Assembly: GCA_951813615.1 (NCBI GenBank)
Contig: OX638377.1
Location: forward strand, 3,746,599-3,810,598
DNA length: 64,000 nt
From: an uncultured Latescibacterota bacterium
GTDB lineage: Bacteria; Latescibacterota; UBA2968; UBA8231
Direction of reading: 5' to 3'
Under the pieces are notes generated by a model. The model worked only from the letters and a program-made list of their open reading frames with translations, did not search any database and was not told the DNA's origin. Every line of letters starts with the position of its first letter. Positions within the stretch are counted from its first letter, which is position 1. Made by a program: the position numbers and the translations under genes. Positions 1-9,176 of the stretch are shown here, piece by piece.

Positions 1-1
1 T

Positions 2-169
2 CCGTATGGGCTGGCCCCCTACGTAGGGGCCGAGGGTCTGTTGGCGCAGGCCGTACTCTTGGACATTCTCATTTCGACCCTGTTCTTCTCCGTCTTGGCA
101 TCGTTCGTAGATACGGGTCTTTTCGCGGCGGAAAAGGCCCACTCCGCAGAAGACGGCGCGACGGCCTGA
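2..169 (+). CDS. C-terminal end of a membrane protein (partial)
   Basis: Frame 2 is open from the first base and ends at TGA 167-169, giving about 55 residues. They start near PYGLAPYVGAEG, contain a hydrophobic stretch (around ILISTLFFSVLASF) that looks like a transmembrane helix, and end in a short acidic, alanine-rich tail. The start lies outside the window. It sits 67 bases upstream of yggS on the same strand. The family cannot be named from this fragment; the hydrophobic helix near the end only says that it is probably an integral membrane protein. Confidence 0.5.
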   Translation, partial: PYGLAPYVGAEGLLAQAVLLDILISTLFFSVLASFVDTGLFAAEKAHSAEDGATA

Positions 170-236
170 GCCAAGCCGCTGCTCGTTTGTGTCTGGCTAG
201 GCCGATTCGTATCTTTACTAGTCTAGAATATTTTGC

Positions 237-929
237 ATGGACCACATCCGTGACAACTGGGAATTGCTGCGCGCCCGCATCGAGCGGGAGGCCGAGCGCA
301 GCGGGCGCAAAGCGAGCGCGATTGAGGTCGTCGCCGTCAGCAAAACGCGCAGCGCACGCGAAATCGAGGCCGCGTACGCCTGCGGCTTGCGCCTCGTGGG
401 CGAAAACCGCATCCAAGAAGCAGCGGCCAAGCGCCCACAGGTCGCCGCGCCGCTCGCTTGGCACTTCGTCGGCCACTTGCAGACGAACAAAGCCGGGCGG
501 GCCGTCGAGCTTTTCGACCTCGTGCAGTCGGTCGATTCCGCCCGGCTAGCGGAGGCACTCAGTCGCCGCGCCGAGCAGGCCGGTCGCACCATCGAGGTGC
601 TCTTGCAGGTCAACACGGCCGGCAGCCAGAGCCAAGCGGGAGTGGCATCCGATCAGCTCATCGATCTAGTCGCAGCCCTCGCGCCGCTGCCGCATTTGCG
701 AATCCGCGGCTTGATGACCATTGCCGCCCACAGTGAGGACGAGGCCACGGTGCGGAGCTGTTTTCGGACCTTGCGCGAGCTCGGCGAAAAAGTCGCCGAG
801 TGCAAATTTGCAGACGTGTCCATGGACTACCTATCCATGGGCATGAGCGGCGACTTTGAACTCGCCATCGCCGAAGGGGCTAATCTATTGCGCCTCGGCA
901 CGGCGATCTTCGGCCCGCGACCGACCTGA
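237..929 (+). CDS. yggS: YggS family pyridoxal phosphate homeostasis protein
   Basis: A 230-residue protein of the single-domain PLP-binding YggS/PROSC family, which buffers PLP and protects PLP enzymes but has no known catalytic activity. The expected PLP-binding lysine lies in VVAVSKTRS near residue 36, followed by the family signatures GENRIQEA, WHFVGHLQTNK and the C-terminal LSMGMSGDFELAI phosphate-binding stretch ending in RLGTAIFG. The length matches the family. The start ATG at 237 gives the usual N-terminus (short helix, then NWELLRARIE). It is directly upstream of yggT, a pairing common in bacteria. Confidence 0.97.
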   Translation: MDHIRDNWELLRARIEREAERSGRKASAIEVVAVSKTRSAREIEAAYACGLRLVGENRIQEAAAKRPQVAAPLAWHFVGHLQTNKAGRAVELFDLVQSVDSARLAEALSRRAEQAGRTIEVLLQVNTAGSQSQAGVASDQLIDLVAALAPLPHLRIRGLMTIAAHSEDEATVRSCFRTLRELGEKVAECKFADVSMDYLSMGMSGDFELAIAEGANLLRLGTAIFGPRPT

Positions 930-945
930 TGCATAGGAGATAATC

Positions 946-1251
946 GTGTTCGATTTCGGCGGTTTTTTTTCAGACATCAAGGGCCTCATCATCGGTCTCA
1001 TCACGATCTATAGCTATGTGGTCCTCATCCGGGTGCTGATCTCGTGGTTCAACCCCAGCCCCCACAACCCACTCGTCCAATTTCTGCGCGGCGTCACCGA
1101 TCCGGCCCTCGATAAAGTGCGCTCCTTCTTGCCGAGTTTTTTTTGGTCAACCGGCATAGACTTTACGCCGATCATCCTGTTTTTCCTGCTCAAGCTCATC
1201 GTCGTCTTCCTCAACAATATCTTCCCCGAATCGACCATCCCTTCCCCGTAG
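946..1251 (+). CDS. yggT: YggT family membrane protein
   Basis: A 101-residue YggT-family protein with two predicted transmembrane helices (about residues 12-32 and 72-92) separated by the conserved loop SWFNPSPHNPLVQFLRGVTD. The GTG start at 946 is supported by AGGAGA ending 5 bases upstream. The family is linked to cell division or osmotic stress in various bacteria, but its molecular role is not established. It lies 16 bases after yggS and 4 bases before ileS, so the three genes are probably co-transcribed. Confidence 0.93.
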   Translation: MFDFGGFFSDIKGLIIGLITIYSYVVLIRVLISWFNPSPHNPLVQFLRGVTDPALDKVRSFLPSFFWSTGIDFTPIILFFLLKLIVVFLNNIFPESTIPSP

Positions 1252-1255
1252 CTGA

Positions 1256-4200
1256 ATGAGCATGGCACCCCAAACCCCTTTTGCCTCGGTCCCGTCCCAA
1301 GTGGACTTTCCCGCTCAGGAGCGCCAGATCCTCGAATTCTGGCACGACGGCGACCTGTATCGCAAGTCCGTCGATACCCGCTCCGTCGAGCGGCCCTTTC
1401 GGTTCTACGACGGGCCGCCTTTTGCGACCGGACTACCTCACTACGGACACCTGCTGGCGTCCATCACCAAGGACGTGGTGCCCCGCTACTGGACGATGCG
1501 CGGCTACCGGGTCGAGCGCCGCTGGGGCTGGGACTGCCACGGCCTGCCCGTCGAGAACGAAGCTGAACAGCAGCTCGGGCTCGGGTCGCGGCGCGCCATT
1601 CTCGAATACGGCGTAGCCCAGTTCAACGAGGCTTGCCGCGACTTAGTGCTGCGCTACACAGCCGAGTGGCGCAGCCTGATCGAGCGGCTCGGGCGCTGGG
1701 TTGACTGGGACAACCAGTACCGGACGATGGACCCCGATTTCATGGAGTCCGTGTGGTGGGTGTTTAAGTCCCTATGGGACAAGGGACTCGTCTATGAGGG
1801 CTACAAATCCCTCGCCTACTGTCCCCGCTGCGCAACACCGCTGTCGAACTTTGAGGTCAACCAGGGCTATCAAGACACTCAGGACCCATCGATCACGGTG
1901 CGCTTCCGCGTCGCCGGTGAGCAGCGACTGTCCCTCCTCGCTTGGACGACGACTCCGTGGACCCTGCCCTCCAACATGGGCTTGGCCGTCGGCCGCGACA
2001 TCGACTACGTGCGCGTCACCACCCGCGACGGGGAGCAATTGATCCTCGCCGCTTCCCTCGTCGAAAATCTCTTCCGCCGGCACGACAGCGAAATCGCCGA
2101 GATAACGCCAGTCGCCGTCGAAGACCTCGTCGGATTGCGCTACGAGCCTTTGTTCGACTACTTCGCTGGCCATGCCGAAGAGGGCGCTTTCCGCGTCGTC
2201 ACGGCCGACTTTGTATCCACTGACGACGGCACCGGCATCGTCCACATTGCCCCGGGGTTTGGCGAGGACGACTACCAACTCGGTCTGGCCGAGGGCTTGC
2301 CCGTGGTCTGCCCCATCGACGCCGACTGTTGCTTCACCGACGAGATCCCGGACTTTGCGGGCACTTTCGTGAAGGACACCGACACACCCCTCATCCGCCG
2401 CTTGCGCGCTTCGGGTCAGCTATTCTCCGAAGGCTCCATTGAGCACTCGTACCCCTTCTGCTGGCGCTGCGACTCGCCCCTCATCTACCGCACGATCTCC
2501 ACTTGGTTCGTGAAGATCGAAGGCGAGGTGAAGAAAAAGATGCTCGCCGCCAATCAGCAGATCTGGTGGATCCCCGAGCACATCCGCGATGGCCGCTTCG
2601 GCAAGGGCGTTGAGTCGGCACCAGACTGGGCCGTCAGCCGCAACCGCTATTGGGGAACGCCGCTGCCGATTTGGCGCAATGAAGAGACGGGCGAAGCCGT
2701 ATGCGTCGGCAGTCGCCAGGAGTTGTGCGAACTCACCGGCCGCGCCGTGGACGACCTGCACAAGCACTTCATCGACGACCTCGAGATTCCGGCACCGTCT
2801 GAGAACGGCTCGCTGCGGCGCGTGCCCGAAGTCCTCGACTGCTGGTTCGAGTCCGGCTCAATGCCGTACGCGCAAAGCCACTACCCCTTCGGGCGGCGCG
2901 AGGACTTTGAAGCCTCTTTCCCAGCCGACTTCATCTCCGAGAACCTCGATCAGACCCGAGGGTGGTTCTACACCCTGACGATCCTCGCTGCGGCGCTGTT
3001 CGACAAGCCGGCGTTCCACAACTGCATCGTCGGCGGCATGTTGCTAGCTGCCGACGGACGCAAGCTGAGCAAGCGGCTGAAGAACTATCCCGATCCGGCT
3101 GAAATGCTCGAAACCTACGGTGCCGACGCCCTACGCCTCTACCTGCTCAACTCACCGGCCATGAAGGCCGAGGAGATGCGTCTCATCGAAGGAGGCATCA
3201 AGCAAAGCCTGCGCGATGTCATCATCCCCTTGTGGAACGCCTATAGCTTCTTCGTCACCTACGCGACCATTGACGGTTGGACGCCAGACGAGAACCGCGC
3301 GCAGACGCTCGACCACCGCCTCGACCGCTGGATTCTTTCGGAGTTGCAGACCCTGCTGCGCGACCTCAACGCCGAAATGGAAGCCTACCGGCTCTATCGC
3401 ACGGTACCGGCAATGGTGGCCTTTATTGAGAAGCTGACCAACTGGTACATCCGCCGCAGCCGCCGCCGCTTCTGGAAATCCGAAGACGACCAAGACAAGC
3501 AGGCCGCGTACGACACCCTCTATCGAGTGCTGGTGACCTTCATCAAAGCCCTCGCACCGGTCTTGCCCTTTATCACCGAGAGCATCTACCAGAACTTGGT
3601 GCGCCGCGTGGACGCCGATGCCCCCGAAAGCATCCATCTGTGCGACATGCCGCAGGCCGACGAGCACTTGCGCGACGCCGCCTTGGAGCAGCAAATGGAG
3701 CTAGCGACGCGAGCCGTGGTCTTGGGCCGCTCGCTGCGCAGCAAGCACGAGCTCAAAGTGCGCCAGCCGCTGCGGCACCTCTGGCTTTTGCCTCCCAACG
3801 GACATGGCAACCACGGGCTGGAGCAGATGACCGACCTGCTAGCCGACGAACTCAACGTCAAAGAGGTGGTGTTGGTAGAGGACGAGACCGAGTTCAGCGA
3901 GGTCTCCTACCGGCCCGACTTCCGCGCCTTAGGACCGCGCTTCGGCAAGCGGATGCCAGAAGTCGCCGACCGCATCCAAGCCCTGACGACCGAGGATGTA
4001 CACCTCCTTGAAAGCGGCGGCCAACTCTCCGTGGCCGGTGGCGAGATCGGGCTGGCCGATATCGCCGTGCAGCGCCGGGAGAAAGAGGGCGTGGTGGTAG
4101 CCATCGACAACAATCTCGGGGTCGGGCTGGACGTCCAGCTCGACGACGAGCTAATCGCCGAGTGTACTGCACGCGAATTCGTCAACCGCGTGCAGTACAT

Positions 4201-4417
4201 GCGCAAAGACGCCGGGCTAGAAGTCGCCGACCGCATCCACGTCTGGGTGCAAGGCACAGCCGCTTTGGAGGAAGCGGTGCAACAGCACAGCTCGTACATC
4301 GCCGCCGAAATCTTAGCGCTAGCCCTCCACACTGGAGAATTGCCCCAAGAGGCGCTCTTGCAACAGGAGCGGCAGGTCAACGGCCACGACGGCACCATTG
4401 CCATCGCCAAGGCCTAG
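1256..4417 (+). CDS. ileS: Isoleucyl-tRNA synthetase, eukaryote-like type
   Basis: This 1053-residue class Ia synthetase charges tRNA-Ile in the cytoplasm. The HIGH motif appears as HYGH at residues 62-65 and the KMSKS motif as KLSKR at about 603-607, in DGRKLSKRLKNYPDP. The editing domain follows a CPRC zinc-type motif (YCPRCATPLSNFEV), and the anticodon-binding helices come after about residue 690. HYGH, the YCPRC...LSNFEV stretch and NYPDP are features of the eukaryotic-like branch (often called IleS2) rather than the Escherichia coli type, and the length is also closer to that branch. In known bacteria this type tolerates mupirocin; that is an inference here. Confidence 0.97.
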   Translation: MSMAPQTPFASVPSQVDFPAQERQILEFWHDGDLYRKSVDTRSVERPFRFYDGPPFATGLPHYGHLLASITKDVVPRYWTMRGYRVERRWGWDCHGLPVENEAEQQLGLGSRRAILEYGVAQFNEACRDLVLRYTAEWRSLIERLGRWVDWDNQYRTMDPDFMESVWWVFKSLWDKGLVYEGYKSLAYCPRCATPLSNFEVNQGYQDTQDPSITVRFRVAGEQRLSLLAWTTTPWTLPSNMGLAVGRDIDYVRVTTRDGEQLILAASLVENLFRRHDSEIAEITPVAVEDLVGLRYEPLFDYFAGHAEEGAFRVVTADFVSTDDGTGIVHIAPGFGEDDYQLGLAEGLPVVCPIDADCCFTDEIPDFAGTFVKDTDTPLIRRLRASGQLFSEGSIEHSYPFCWRCDSPLIYRTISTWFVKIEGEVKKKMLAANQQIWWIPEHIRDGRFGKGVESAPDWAVSRNRYWGTPLPIWRNEETGEAVCVGSRQELCELTGRAVDDLHKHFIDDLEIPAPSENGSLRRVPEVLDCWFESGSMPYAQSHYPFGRREDFEASFPADFISENLDQTRGWFYTLTILAAALFDKPAFHNCIVGGMLLAADGRKLSKRLKNYPDPAEMLETYGADALRLYLLNSPAMKAEEMRLIEGGIKQSLRDVIIPLWNAYSFFVTYATIDGWTPDENRAQTLDHRLDRWILSELQTLLRDLNAEMEAYRLYRTVPAMVAFIEKLTNWYIRRSRRRFWKSEDDQDKQAAYDTLYRVLVTFIKALAPVLPFITESIYQNLVRRVDADAPESIHLCDMPQADEHLRDAALEQQMELATRAVVLGRSLRSKHELKVRQPLRHLWLLPPNGHGNHGLEQMTDLLADELNVKEVVLVEDETEFSEVSYRPDFRALGPRFGKRMPEVADRIQALTTEDVHLLESGGQLSVAGGEIGLADIAVQRREKEGVVVAIDNNLGVGLDVQLDDELIAECTAREFVNRVQYMRKDAGLEVADRIHVWVQGTAALEEAVQQHSSYIAAEILALALHTGELPQEALLQQERQVNGHDGTIAIAKA

Positions 4418-4452
4418 TACAAACGGACGAAGTGAAGAGAGGTAAAAGCAAA

Positions 4453-4857
4453 ATGGACAACAAACCCAATCAGATGGACCAAGAACGCCTCGATTTTTTT
4501 AAAAAATTGCTCCTCGAAAAAATCGCCAAGACCTCAGACGATGTCGAAGCCATTGAAAACACCTCGCGCAACGACGCCCGGGAAACAGCCTCTGAGGACC
4601 GCTCAACCTACTCGCTGCACATGGCCGACCACGGGACCGACGCCATGGAGCGGGAAAAATCCCTGCTCCTCGCCCAGCGCGGGGGCGATTACATCGACTA
4701 CTTAAACGAGGCCCTGCAACGCATCGAGGACGGCACCTTTGGCATCTGCCGCACCTGCCAAGGACCAATCGGCCGCGGCCGCCTAGAAGCCGTGCCCACT
4801 GCCACCCAGTGCATTAGCTGCAAGTCCAAGCGCGAGGAGGCGTCGGACTTAGAGTGA
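4453..4857 (+). CDS. DksA/TraR-family C4 zinc-finger protein
   Basis: A 134-residue DksA/TraR-type protein: an N-terminal acidic coiled-coil region, then a C4 zinc finger with CRTC near residue 98 and CISC near residue 119. The motif around GTFGICRTC is typical of the family, whose members bind the RNA polymerase secondary channel and modulate transcription. The ATG at 4453 follows a purine-rich stretch (GAGAGGTAAAAG). The open frame extends further upstream, but that part overlaps ileS and is not family-like. The stop overlaps the lspA GTG start, so the two are translationally coupled. Confidence 0.9.
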   Translation: MDNKPNQMDQERLDFFKKLLLEKIAKTSDDVEAIENTSRNDARETASEDRSTYSLHMADHGTDAMEREKSLLLAQRGGDYIDYLNEALQRIEDGTFGICRTCQGPIGRGRLEAVPTATQCISCKSKREEASDLE

Positions 4858-5342
4858 CATTTCTGTGGATCATACCACTGGCCGTGGCCATCGATCAAAC
4901 AAGCAAATTCATCGTCCGCGGCTCCATGACGCTGTACCAATCCGAACCTGTATTGGGCAACTTTTTCCGCCTGACCTACATCCATAACCCCGGCGCGGCC
5001 TTCGGGCTAAACATGGGCAGCCCGCTGTTGCACACCGCTTTCTCGTTCCTAGCCCTCGGCATCCTCATTTACCTCTATCGCTCGCTCGCCGCAAACGAGC
5101 AACTTTTGCGCCTAGCCCTCTGCCTAGTGTTAGGCGGTGCCGTGGGCAACATCATCGACCGCCTGTATTTGGGGGAAGTGGTGGATTTTTTCGACTTCGG
5201 CCTCGGGGATTTGCGCTGGCCGATCTTCAACTTTGCCGATTCCTTCGTCACCGTCGGCGTCTTGCTTTTGGCCTTGGGCTACTCGTGCCGCGAAAAGACG
5301 GACTCCTCCCCTGAGTCCGAAGAGGAAATCGTCCGGGAGTAA
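4854..5342 (+). CDS. lspA: Lipoprotein signal peptidase II
   Basis: A 162-residue integral membrane aspartic protease that removes the signal peptide from diacylglyceryl-prolipoproteins. Four hydrophobic segments are visible. The family motifs are present: AIDQTSKFIV, HNPGAAFG, the first catalytic aspartate in GNIIDRLYLG, and the second in FNFADSFVTVG. The GTG start at 4854 overlaps the previous gene by 4 bases. Its substrates probably include the lipoproteins encoded elsewhere in this window (BamD, CpoB, and the gene at 33634). Confidence 0.97.
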   Translation: MTFLWIIPLAVAIDQTSKFIVRGSMTLYQSEPVLGNFFRLTYIHNPGAAFGLNMGSPLLHTAFSFLALGILIYLYRSLAANEQLLRLALCLVLGGAVGNIIDRLYLGEVVDFFDFGLGDLRWPIFNFADSFVTVGVLLLALGYSCREKTDSSPESEEEIVRE

Positions 5343-5348
5343 ATTCCC

Positions 5349-6302
5349 ATGGACCTCGCCGTCCCCGTCGAATCAGCCGCCGAGCGGCTCGATCTTTTCC
5401 TCCGCACCCACTGTCCCGAACATTCGCGCAGCAGCATTCAGGCACTCATTAAGGCCGGAGCGATCCGCGTCAACGGCAAAAAGACGCGCCCGGCCTACTT
5501 GGTCCAGCCCGGGGACAAAATCGCCATCGAACTGCCCGAGCCTGAGCCGCTAGCCGCGCACCCCGAGGCACTCCCCCTGTCCATCGCGTACGAAGACGAC
5601 GACCTGCTAGTCGTAAACAAAGCAGCCGGCATGACCGTGCATCCGGCCCCAGGCGCAACCGAGGGAACCCTCGTCAACGCGCTGTTGCACCACTGCCGCG
5701 ACCTGTCGGGCATCAACGGCGCGCTCCGGCCAGGCATCGTCCACCGGCTCGACAAGGAAACCAGCGGCTTGATGCTAGTGGCCAAGCGCGACACCGCCCA
5801 CCGGACGCTGGCCGCAAGTCTCCAAGCGCGGCAGATTGAGCGCTATTACCTCGCCCTCGTATGGGGAGGGATGCGGGAAGCCGAGGGCCGGATCGAAGCC
5901 CCGATTGGCCGCCACCCCAAGAATCGCAAAAAGATGGCTGTCGTCGCCGACGGTCGAGCCGCAGCTACGAACTTCACGGTCGCCGAGCGCTTCCCCTTTA
6001 CCAACCTAGTCGAGTGTCAGCTAGAGACCGGACGCACGCACCAAATTCGCGTGCATCTGGCCCACATCGGCCATCCGGTCTTCGGCGACCCCGTGTACGG
6101 AGGCCGTGACCAAGCCAGAGGAATTCGCCCCGAGTACCGACGCCAAGCCAACTGGATGCTGAGCTTGATCAAACGCCAAGCTCTGCACGCACAAAAACTG
6201 CGCTTCGCGCATCCGACCACTGGCGAGATGATGGAGTTTACCGCACCGCTGCCGGAAGACTTTCAGGCCGCATTAGAAGCGGCGCGGATGGAGAGCGGCT
6301 AG
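5349..6302 (+). CDS. rluD: RluD-family 23S rRNA pseudouridine synthase
   Basis: A 317-residue RluA/RluD-family enzyme. The N-terminal S4 RNA-binding domain spans about residues 10-75 (RSSIQALIKAGAIRVNG). The pseudouridine synthase domain carries the catalytic aspartate in HRLDKETSGLMLVAKR near residue 136 and the C-terminal TGRTHQIRVHLAHIGHPVFGD signature. The domain order and length match RluD, which modifies helix 69 of 23S rRNA, but RluA/RluC paralogues cannot be fully excluded. It starts 6 bases after lspA, a widely conserved lspA-rluD neighbourhood. Confidence 0.94.
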   Translation: MDLAVPVESAAERLDLFLRTHCPEHSRSSIQALIKAGAIRVNGKKTRPAYLVQPGDKIAIELPEPEPLAAHPEALPLSIAYEDDDLLVVNKAAGMTVHPAPGATEGTLVNALLHHCRDLSGINGALRPGIVHRLDKETSGLMLVAKRDTAHRTLAASLQARQIERYYLALVWGGMREAEGRIEAPIGRHPKNRKKMAVVADGRAAATNFTVAERFPFTNLVECQLETGRTHQIRVHLAHIGHPVFGDPVYGGRDQARGIRPEYRRQANWMLSLIKRQALHAQKLRFAHPTTGEMMEFTAPLPEDFQAALEAARMESG

Positions 6303-6339
6303 TACGCCACGACCCTAGACAAACCAAGGAGGACAGCCT

Positions 6340-7701
6340 GTGGACTTTCGACTCAATGACGACGAAATACTCGCCTTTATCGCACGAGGGTATCATCTCT
6401 TCCACCCCACTATCGACGCGGATATCCACCAAGCGGTTTGCGCGCAGACCCGCGCCGCCTTTGTCCAAGGCAAAAATCCCGGCAACGCCATCTACGAGCG
6501 GGTCCCGGCACTGGAGCAGGTGTTGTCGCATCCGCAGGTGGTGGGAGCGCTGACGAGTATCTTGGGCGCGGATTATCACATGCTCTGCCACCGCCATGCC
6601 CACCTGACCCAACCCGGCCAAGCAGGCGGCGGATTTCACCAAGACGGGACGCCGAGGGCCTTGCGGGGCTGGAGCCGCCCCTGGCGCTATGGACATCGGC
6701 CGCGCAAGGTGCTGCTGGTGTACTTCCCCCATGCGGTGCCCAAAGAGTTGGGACCGACGACCGTGGTGCCCGGATCGCAGTACTATCGGCAGCGGCCCGA
6801 AGCAATGGAAGCCTTGGAATGCGGCATCGAGGGCGAGACCGGGGTGATGGCCATATGTCATTTCTCTTCTTGGCATAGGGCCGGAGCTAATACGAGCGAC
6901 ACCGAGCGGATTATGCTCAAATTTGTCTTCGACCGCCGGGGCGAACCGCAAGAGCCGAACTGGCAGGCCGCGGCGGACTACAATCCCGATTTTGCCGCAA
7001 CCGCGCGGCAATGGTCGGCGCTCCCCGACGGGCGCTTGTTGTGCCTGCCCAAGACTTGGCAGACCATGTGGAACTGGCTTAGCGGCCGCGGGGCCGAACG
7101 GCTCGGTAGCACGGCATCGCTGGAGTCGCTATTCAAAGGTTTAGCATCGGACCAAGAGCACGAAGCTCTGGAGGCAGCCTATGGTCTGGGTGGGCAAGTG
7201 GATGCCGATGGAGCGCGGGCTTTAGTCGCCCGGATGCGCCACGGGAACGAGCGAGAGCGCGAGATGGCCGCGGTGGCGCTGAGTGCGGCGGGCCGCGTCG
7301 CCGTAGATGCGCTGCGCGAGACGCTGGCGAATCCCGATCCGTGGCTGCGGGCGATGGCCGCAGATATCACAGGCGATCTAGGCCGCGAAAGCCTAGCGCT
7401 GGTGCCCGATATCGAGCGCGCTATCGACGACGACGACGTCTGGGTGCGGCACAATGCGCTACAGGCGCTGGCGCTGTGGGGCCGGGAGGCGCACGGTGCG
7501 GAGGAAAGAGTAGTAGAGGCGCTGACCGATGCCGAGCCTTTTGTCCGCTTTAACGCCCTCGGTGCGCTGATGAGTATGCGTCCCTTAGATGCGCGTTGCG
7601 CCGAGTGGTTTAAGCACGTCGCCGCCCACGATAAAGCGCATCCCCAGTGGCGAGCACAAGATGCGTTGTCACGCTGGGACAACGCGGCATTGCGCTATTA
7701 G
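6340..7701 (+). CDS. Phytanoyl-CoA dioxygenase-like domain fused to HEAT repeats
   Basis: A 453-residue protein. The first 240 or so residues form a PhyH-type Fe(II)/2-oxoglutarate dioxygenase domain: iron ligands in FHQDGTPR (HxD), a double-stranded helix core with LGPTTVVPGSQYY, a distal histidine in SSWHRAG, and a conserved arginine soon after (DTERIMLKFVF). From about residue 290 to the end there are three to four HEAT-like helical repeats, with units such as WLRAMAADITGDLG and VWVRHNALQALALWG. The GTG start at 6340 follows a strong AGGAGG. The substrate is unknown. HEAT repeats suggest a protein partner or regulatory scaffold. Confidence 0.85.
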   Translation: MDFRLNDDEILAFIARGYHLFHPTIDADIHQAVCAQTRAAFVQGKNPGNAIYERVPALEQVLSHPQVVGALTSILGADYHMLCHRHAHLTQPGQAGGGFHQDGTPRALRGWSRPWRYGHRPRKVLLVYFPHAVPKELGPTTVVPGSQYYRQRPEAMEALECGIEGETGVMAICHFSSWHRAGANTSDTERIMLKFVFDRRGEPQEPNWQAAADYNPDFAATARQWSALPDGRLLCLPKTWQTMWNWLSGRGAERLGSTASLESLFKGLASDQEHEALEAAYGLGGQVDADGARALVARMRHGNEREREMAAVALSAAGRVAVDALRETLANPDPWLRAMAADITGDLGRESLALVPDIERAIDDDDVWVRHNALQALALWGREAHGAEERVVEALTDAEPFVRFNALGALMSMRPLDARCAEWFKHVAAHDKAHPQWRAQDALSRWDNAALRY

Positions 7702-7721
7702 CTACGCCGAAAGGAACCATC

Positions 7722-9137
7722 ATGCACGAGACCAACCTACTAAGAGCCGGGGCGGCGATGATCGACATCACTCCGCCCGCAGGTACGCATTTAGCAGGCA
7801 GCGGAGCAGGAGAACACCGCCCGGCTCAGGCCGTGATGGACCCGCTCTTTGCCAAGGCCATCATCTTTGAGGCCGGCGAGCAACGCGTCTGCATGGTGAT
7901 CTTGGATCTCACCATCGTCACTGGCGACTACACAGACCAAATCCGCGCCGCCATCAGCGAGCAAACAGGCATCGCACCCGAGGCGATCATGGTCCAGGCG
8001 ACCCAAACGCACTCCGCCCCGAGCCTCGGCTACTTTATGCTAGATCCAGATTTTCCATTGGAAACCACCGAGGAGACCGAGTATCTGCGCGGGGCCGAGC
8101 GCGCCTACGGCGACCGAGCCGCTGCTGCCGCAGTCGAGGCCGCGGTCGAAGCGGTGGACAAGCTACAACCTGTGCGCATCGGTTTGGGACGCGGCGTGTT
8201 GGGGGATTTGGCCTTCAACCGCCGAGGCATACGCCGGGACGGCACCATTGCCATGCCCAAGCCGCAGGGTCGGGAACAGCAGCCGTTCGGGATCGCGGAT
8301 ATCTGCTATCTCGAAGGGCCGATGGACCCAGAAGTCGGCGTATGCTGCGTCCAAGACATGAACATGCAGCCGTTGGCTTTCCTCCTCCACTACACCTGCC
8401 ATCCGGTCAATGCGTTCGGCTACCCCGAGACCTATCGGGCGGTGTCGGCGGACTGGCCTGGCGCTTGGACGCGACAGATGCAGCAGCTATTCGGCTCTGA
8501 CGCCGTGCCGTTGGTCGTCAATGGCTGTTGCGGCAACATCAACCCCTGGCATCCCTTCGACCCGGATTGTCGGCCGGATCACCAGCGGATGGGGCGCGAA
8601 TTGGCCCAGATGAGCGAACGCATCGTTCACAATATGGCGTTTGCCAATGACGCTGCGTTGGATTGTAAGATGGAAAAGATCGGCCTGCCCTTACGCGATA
8701 TTCCAGCCGAGCGGTTGCAGGAGGTCAACTCGATGCTCGCTGAGAATCCGCAACCGCCGCGCGGCGCAAACGGCGAAGTGGACCCGCACTGGTTCCGGGC
8801 CGCATCGACCCACAGCGTCGAACTATGCCGGCAGCGAGACGGCGAATTCCCCTATGAAATCCAAGCTTTCCGCATCGGCGACCTCGGCGTAATCGGCCTG
8901 CCGGGGGAACCTTTTGTCGAAGGACAACTCGCGCTCAAAACGAACTCAGCGGCCCCTTTTCTCTTTCCAGCGCATCTCACCACGCACTATGTCGGCTACC
9001 TACCGACGCGGGCAGCCTATGCCCGAGGCGGACACGAGGCCAACAAAGACGTTACCTACTGGGCCAAGCTCGCCCCCGGCAGCCTCGAAACGGTCGTCGA
9101 GCAGGCCCGGACGCTGGTGGAAGAATTGTTTGTATGA
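7722..9137 (+). CDS. Neutral/alkaline ceramidase-like protein
   Basis: A 471-residue protein resembling the N-terminal catalytic domain of neutral/alkaline ceramidases. The opening RAGAAMIDITPPAG matches the start of this family, followed by the QATQTHSAPS region and the zinc-site-like LLHYTCHPVNAFGY segment. The start ATG at 7722 follows AAAGGA; upstream codons in frame belong to the preceding gene. There is no recognisable signal peptide, unlike secreted ceramidases, so it is probably cytoplasmic and its substrate may not be ceramide. It is 20 bases after the PhyH-HEAT gene and likely in the same transcript. Confidence 0.8.
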   Translation: MHETNLLRAGAAMIDITPPAGTHLAGSGAGEHRPAQAVMDPLFAKAIIFEAGEQRVCMVILDLTIVTGDYTDQIRAAISEQTGIAPEAIMVQATQTHSAPSLGYFMLDPDFPLETTEETEYLRGAERAYGDRAAAAAVEAAVEAVDKLQPVRIGLGRGVLGDLAFNRRGIRRDGTIAMPKPQGREQQPFGIADICYLEGPMDPEVGVCCVQDMNMQPLAFLLHYTCHPVNAFGYPETYRAVSADWPGAWTRQMQQLFGSDAVPLVVNGCCGNINPWHPFDPDCRPDHQRMGRELAQMSERIVHNMAFANDAALDCKMEKIGLPLRDIPAERLQEVNSMLAENPQPPRGANGEVDPHWFRAASTHSVELCRQRDGEFPYEIQAFRIGDLGVIGLPGEPFVEGQLALKTNSAAPFLFPAHLTTHYVGYLPTRAAYARGGHEANKDVTYWAKLAPGSLETVVEQARTLVEELFV

Positions 9138-9176
9138 GTTAGGAGGGGTCGCGGCGAAAAACGGTTACGTGAACGC

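Noticed and set aside
4162..4452. N-terminal extension of the DksA-like protein
   Set aside because: It lies mainly within ileS in another frame and is arginine/histidine-rich shadow coding.
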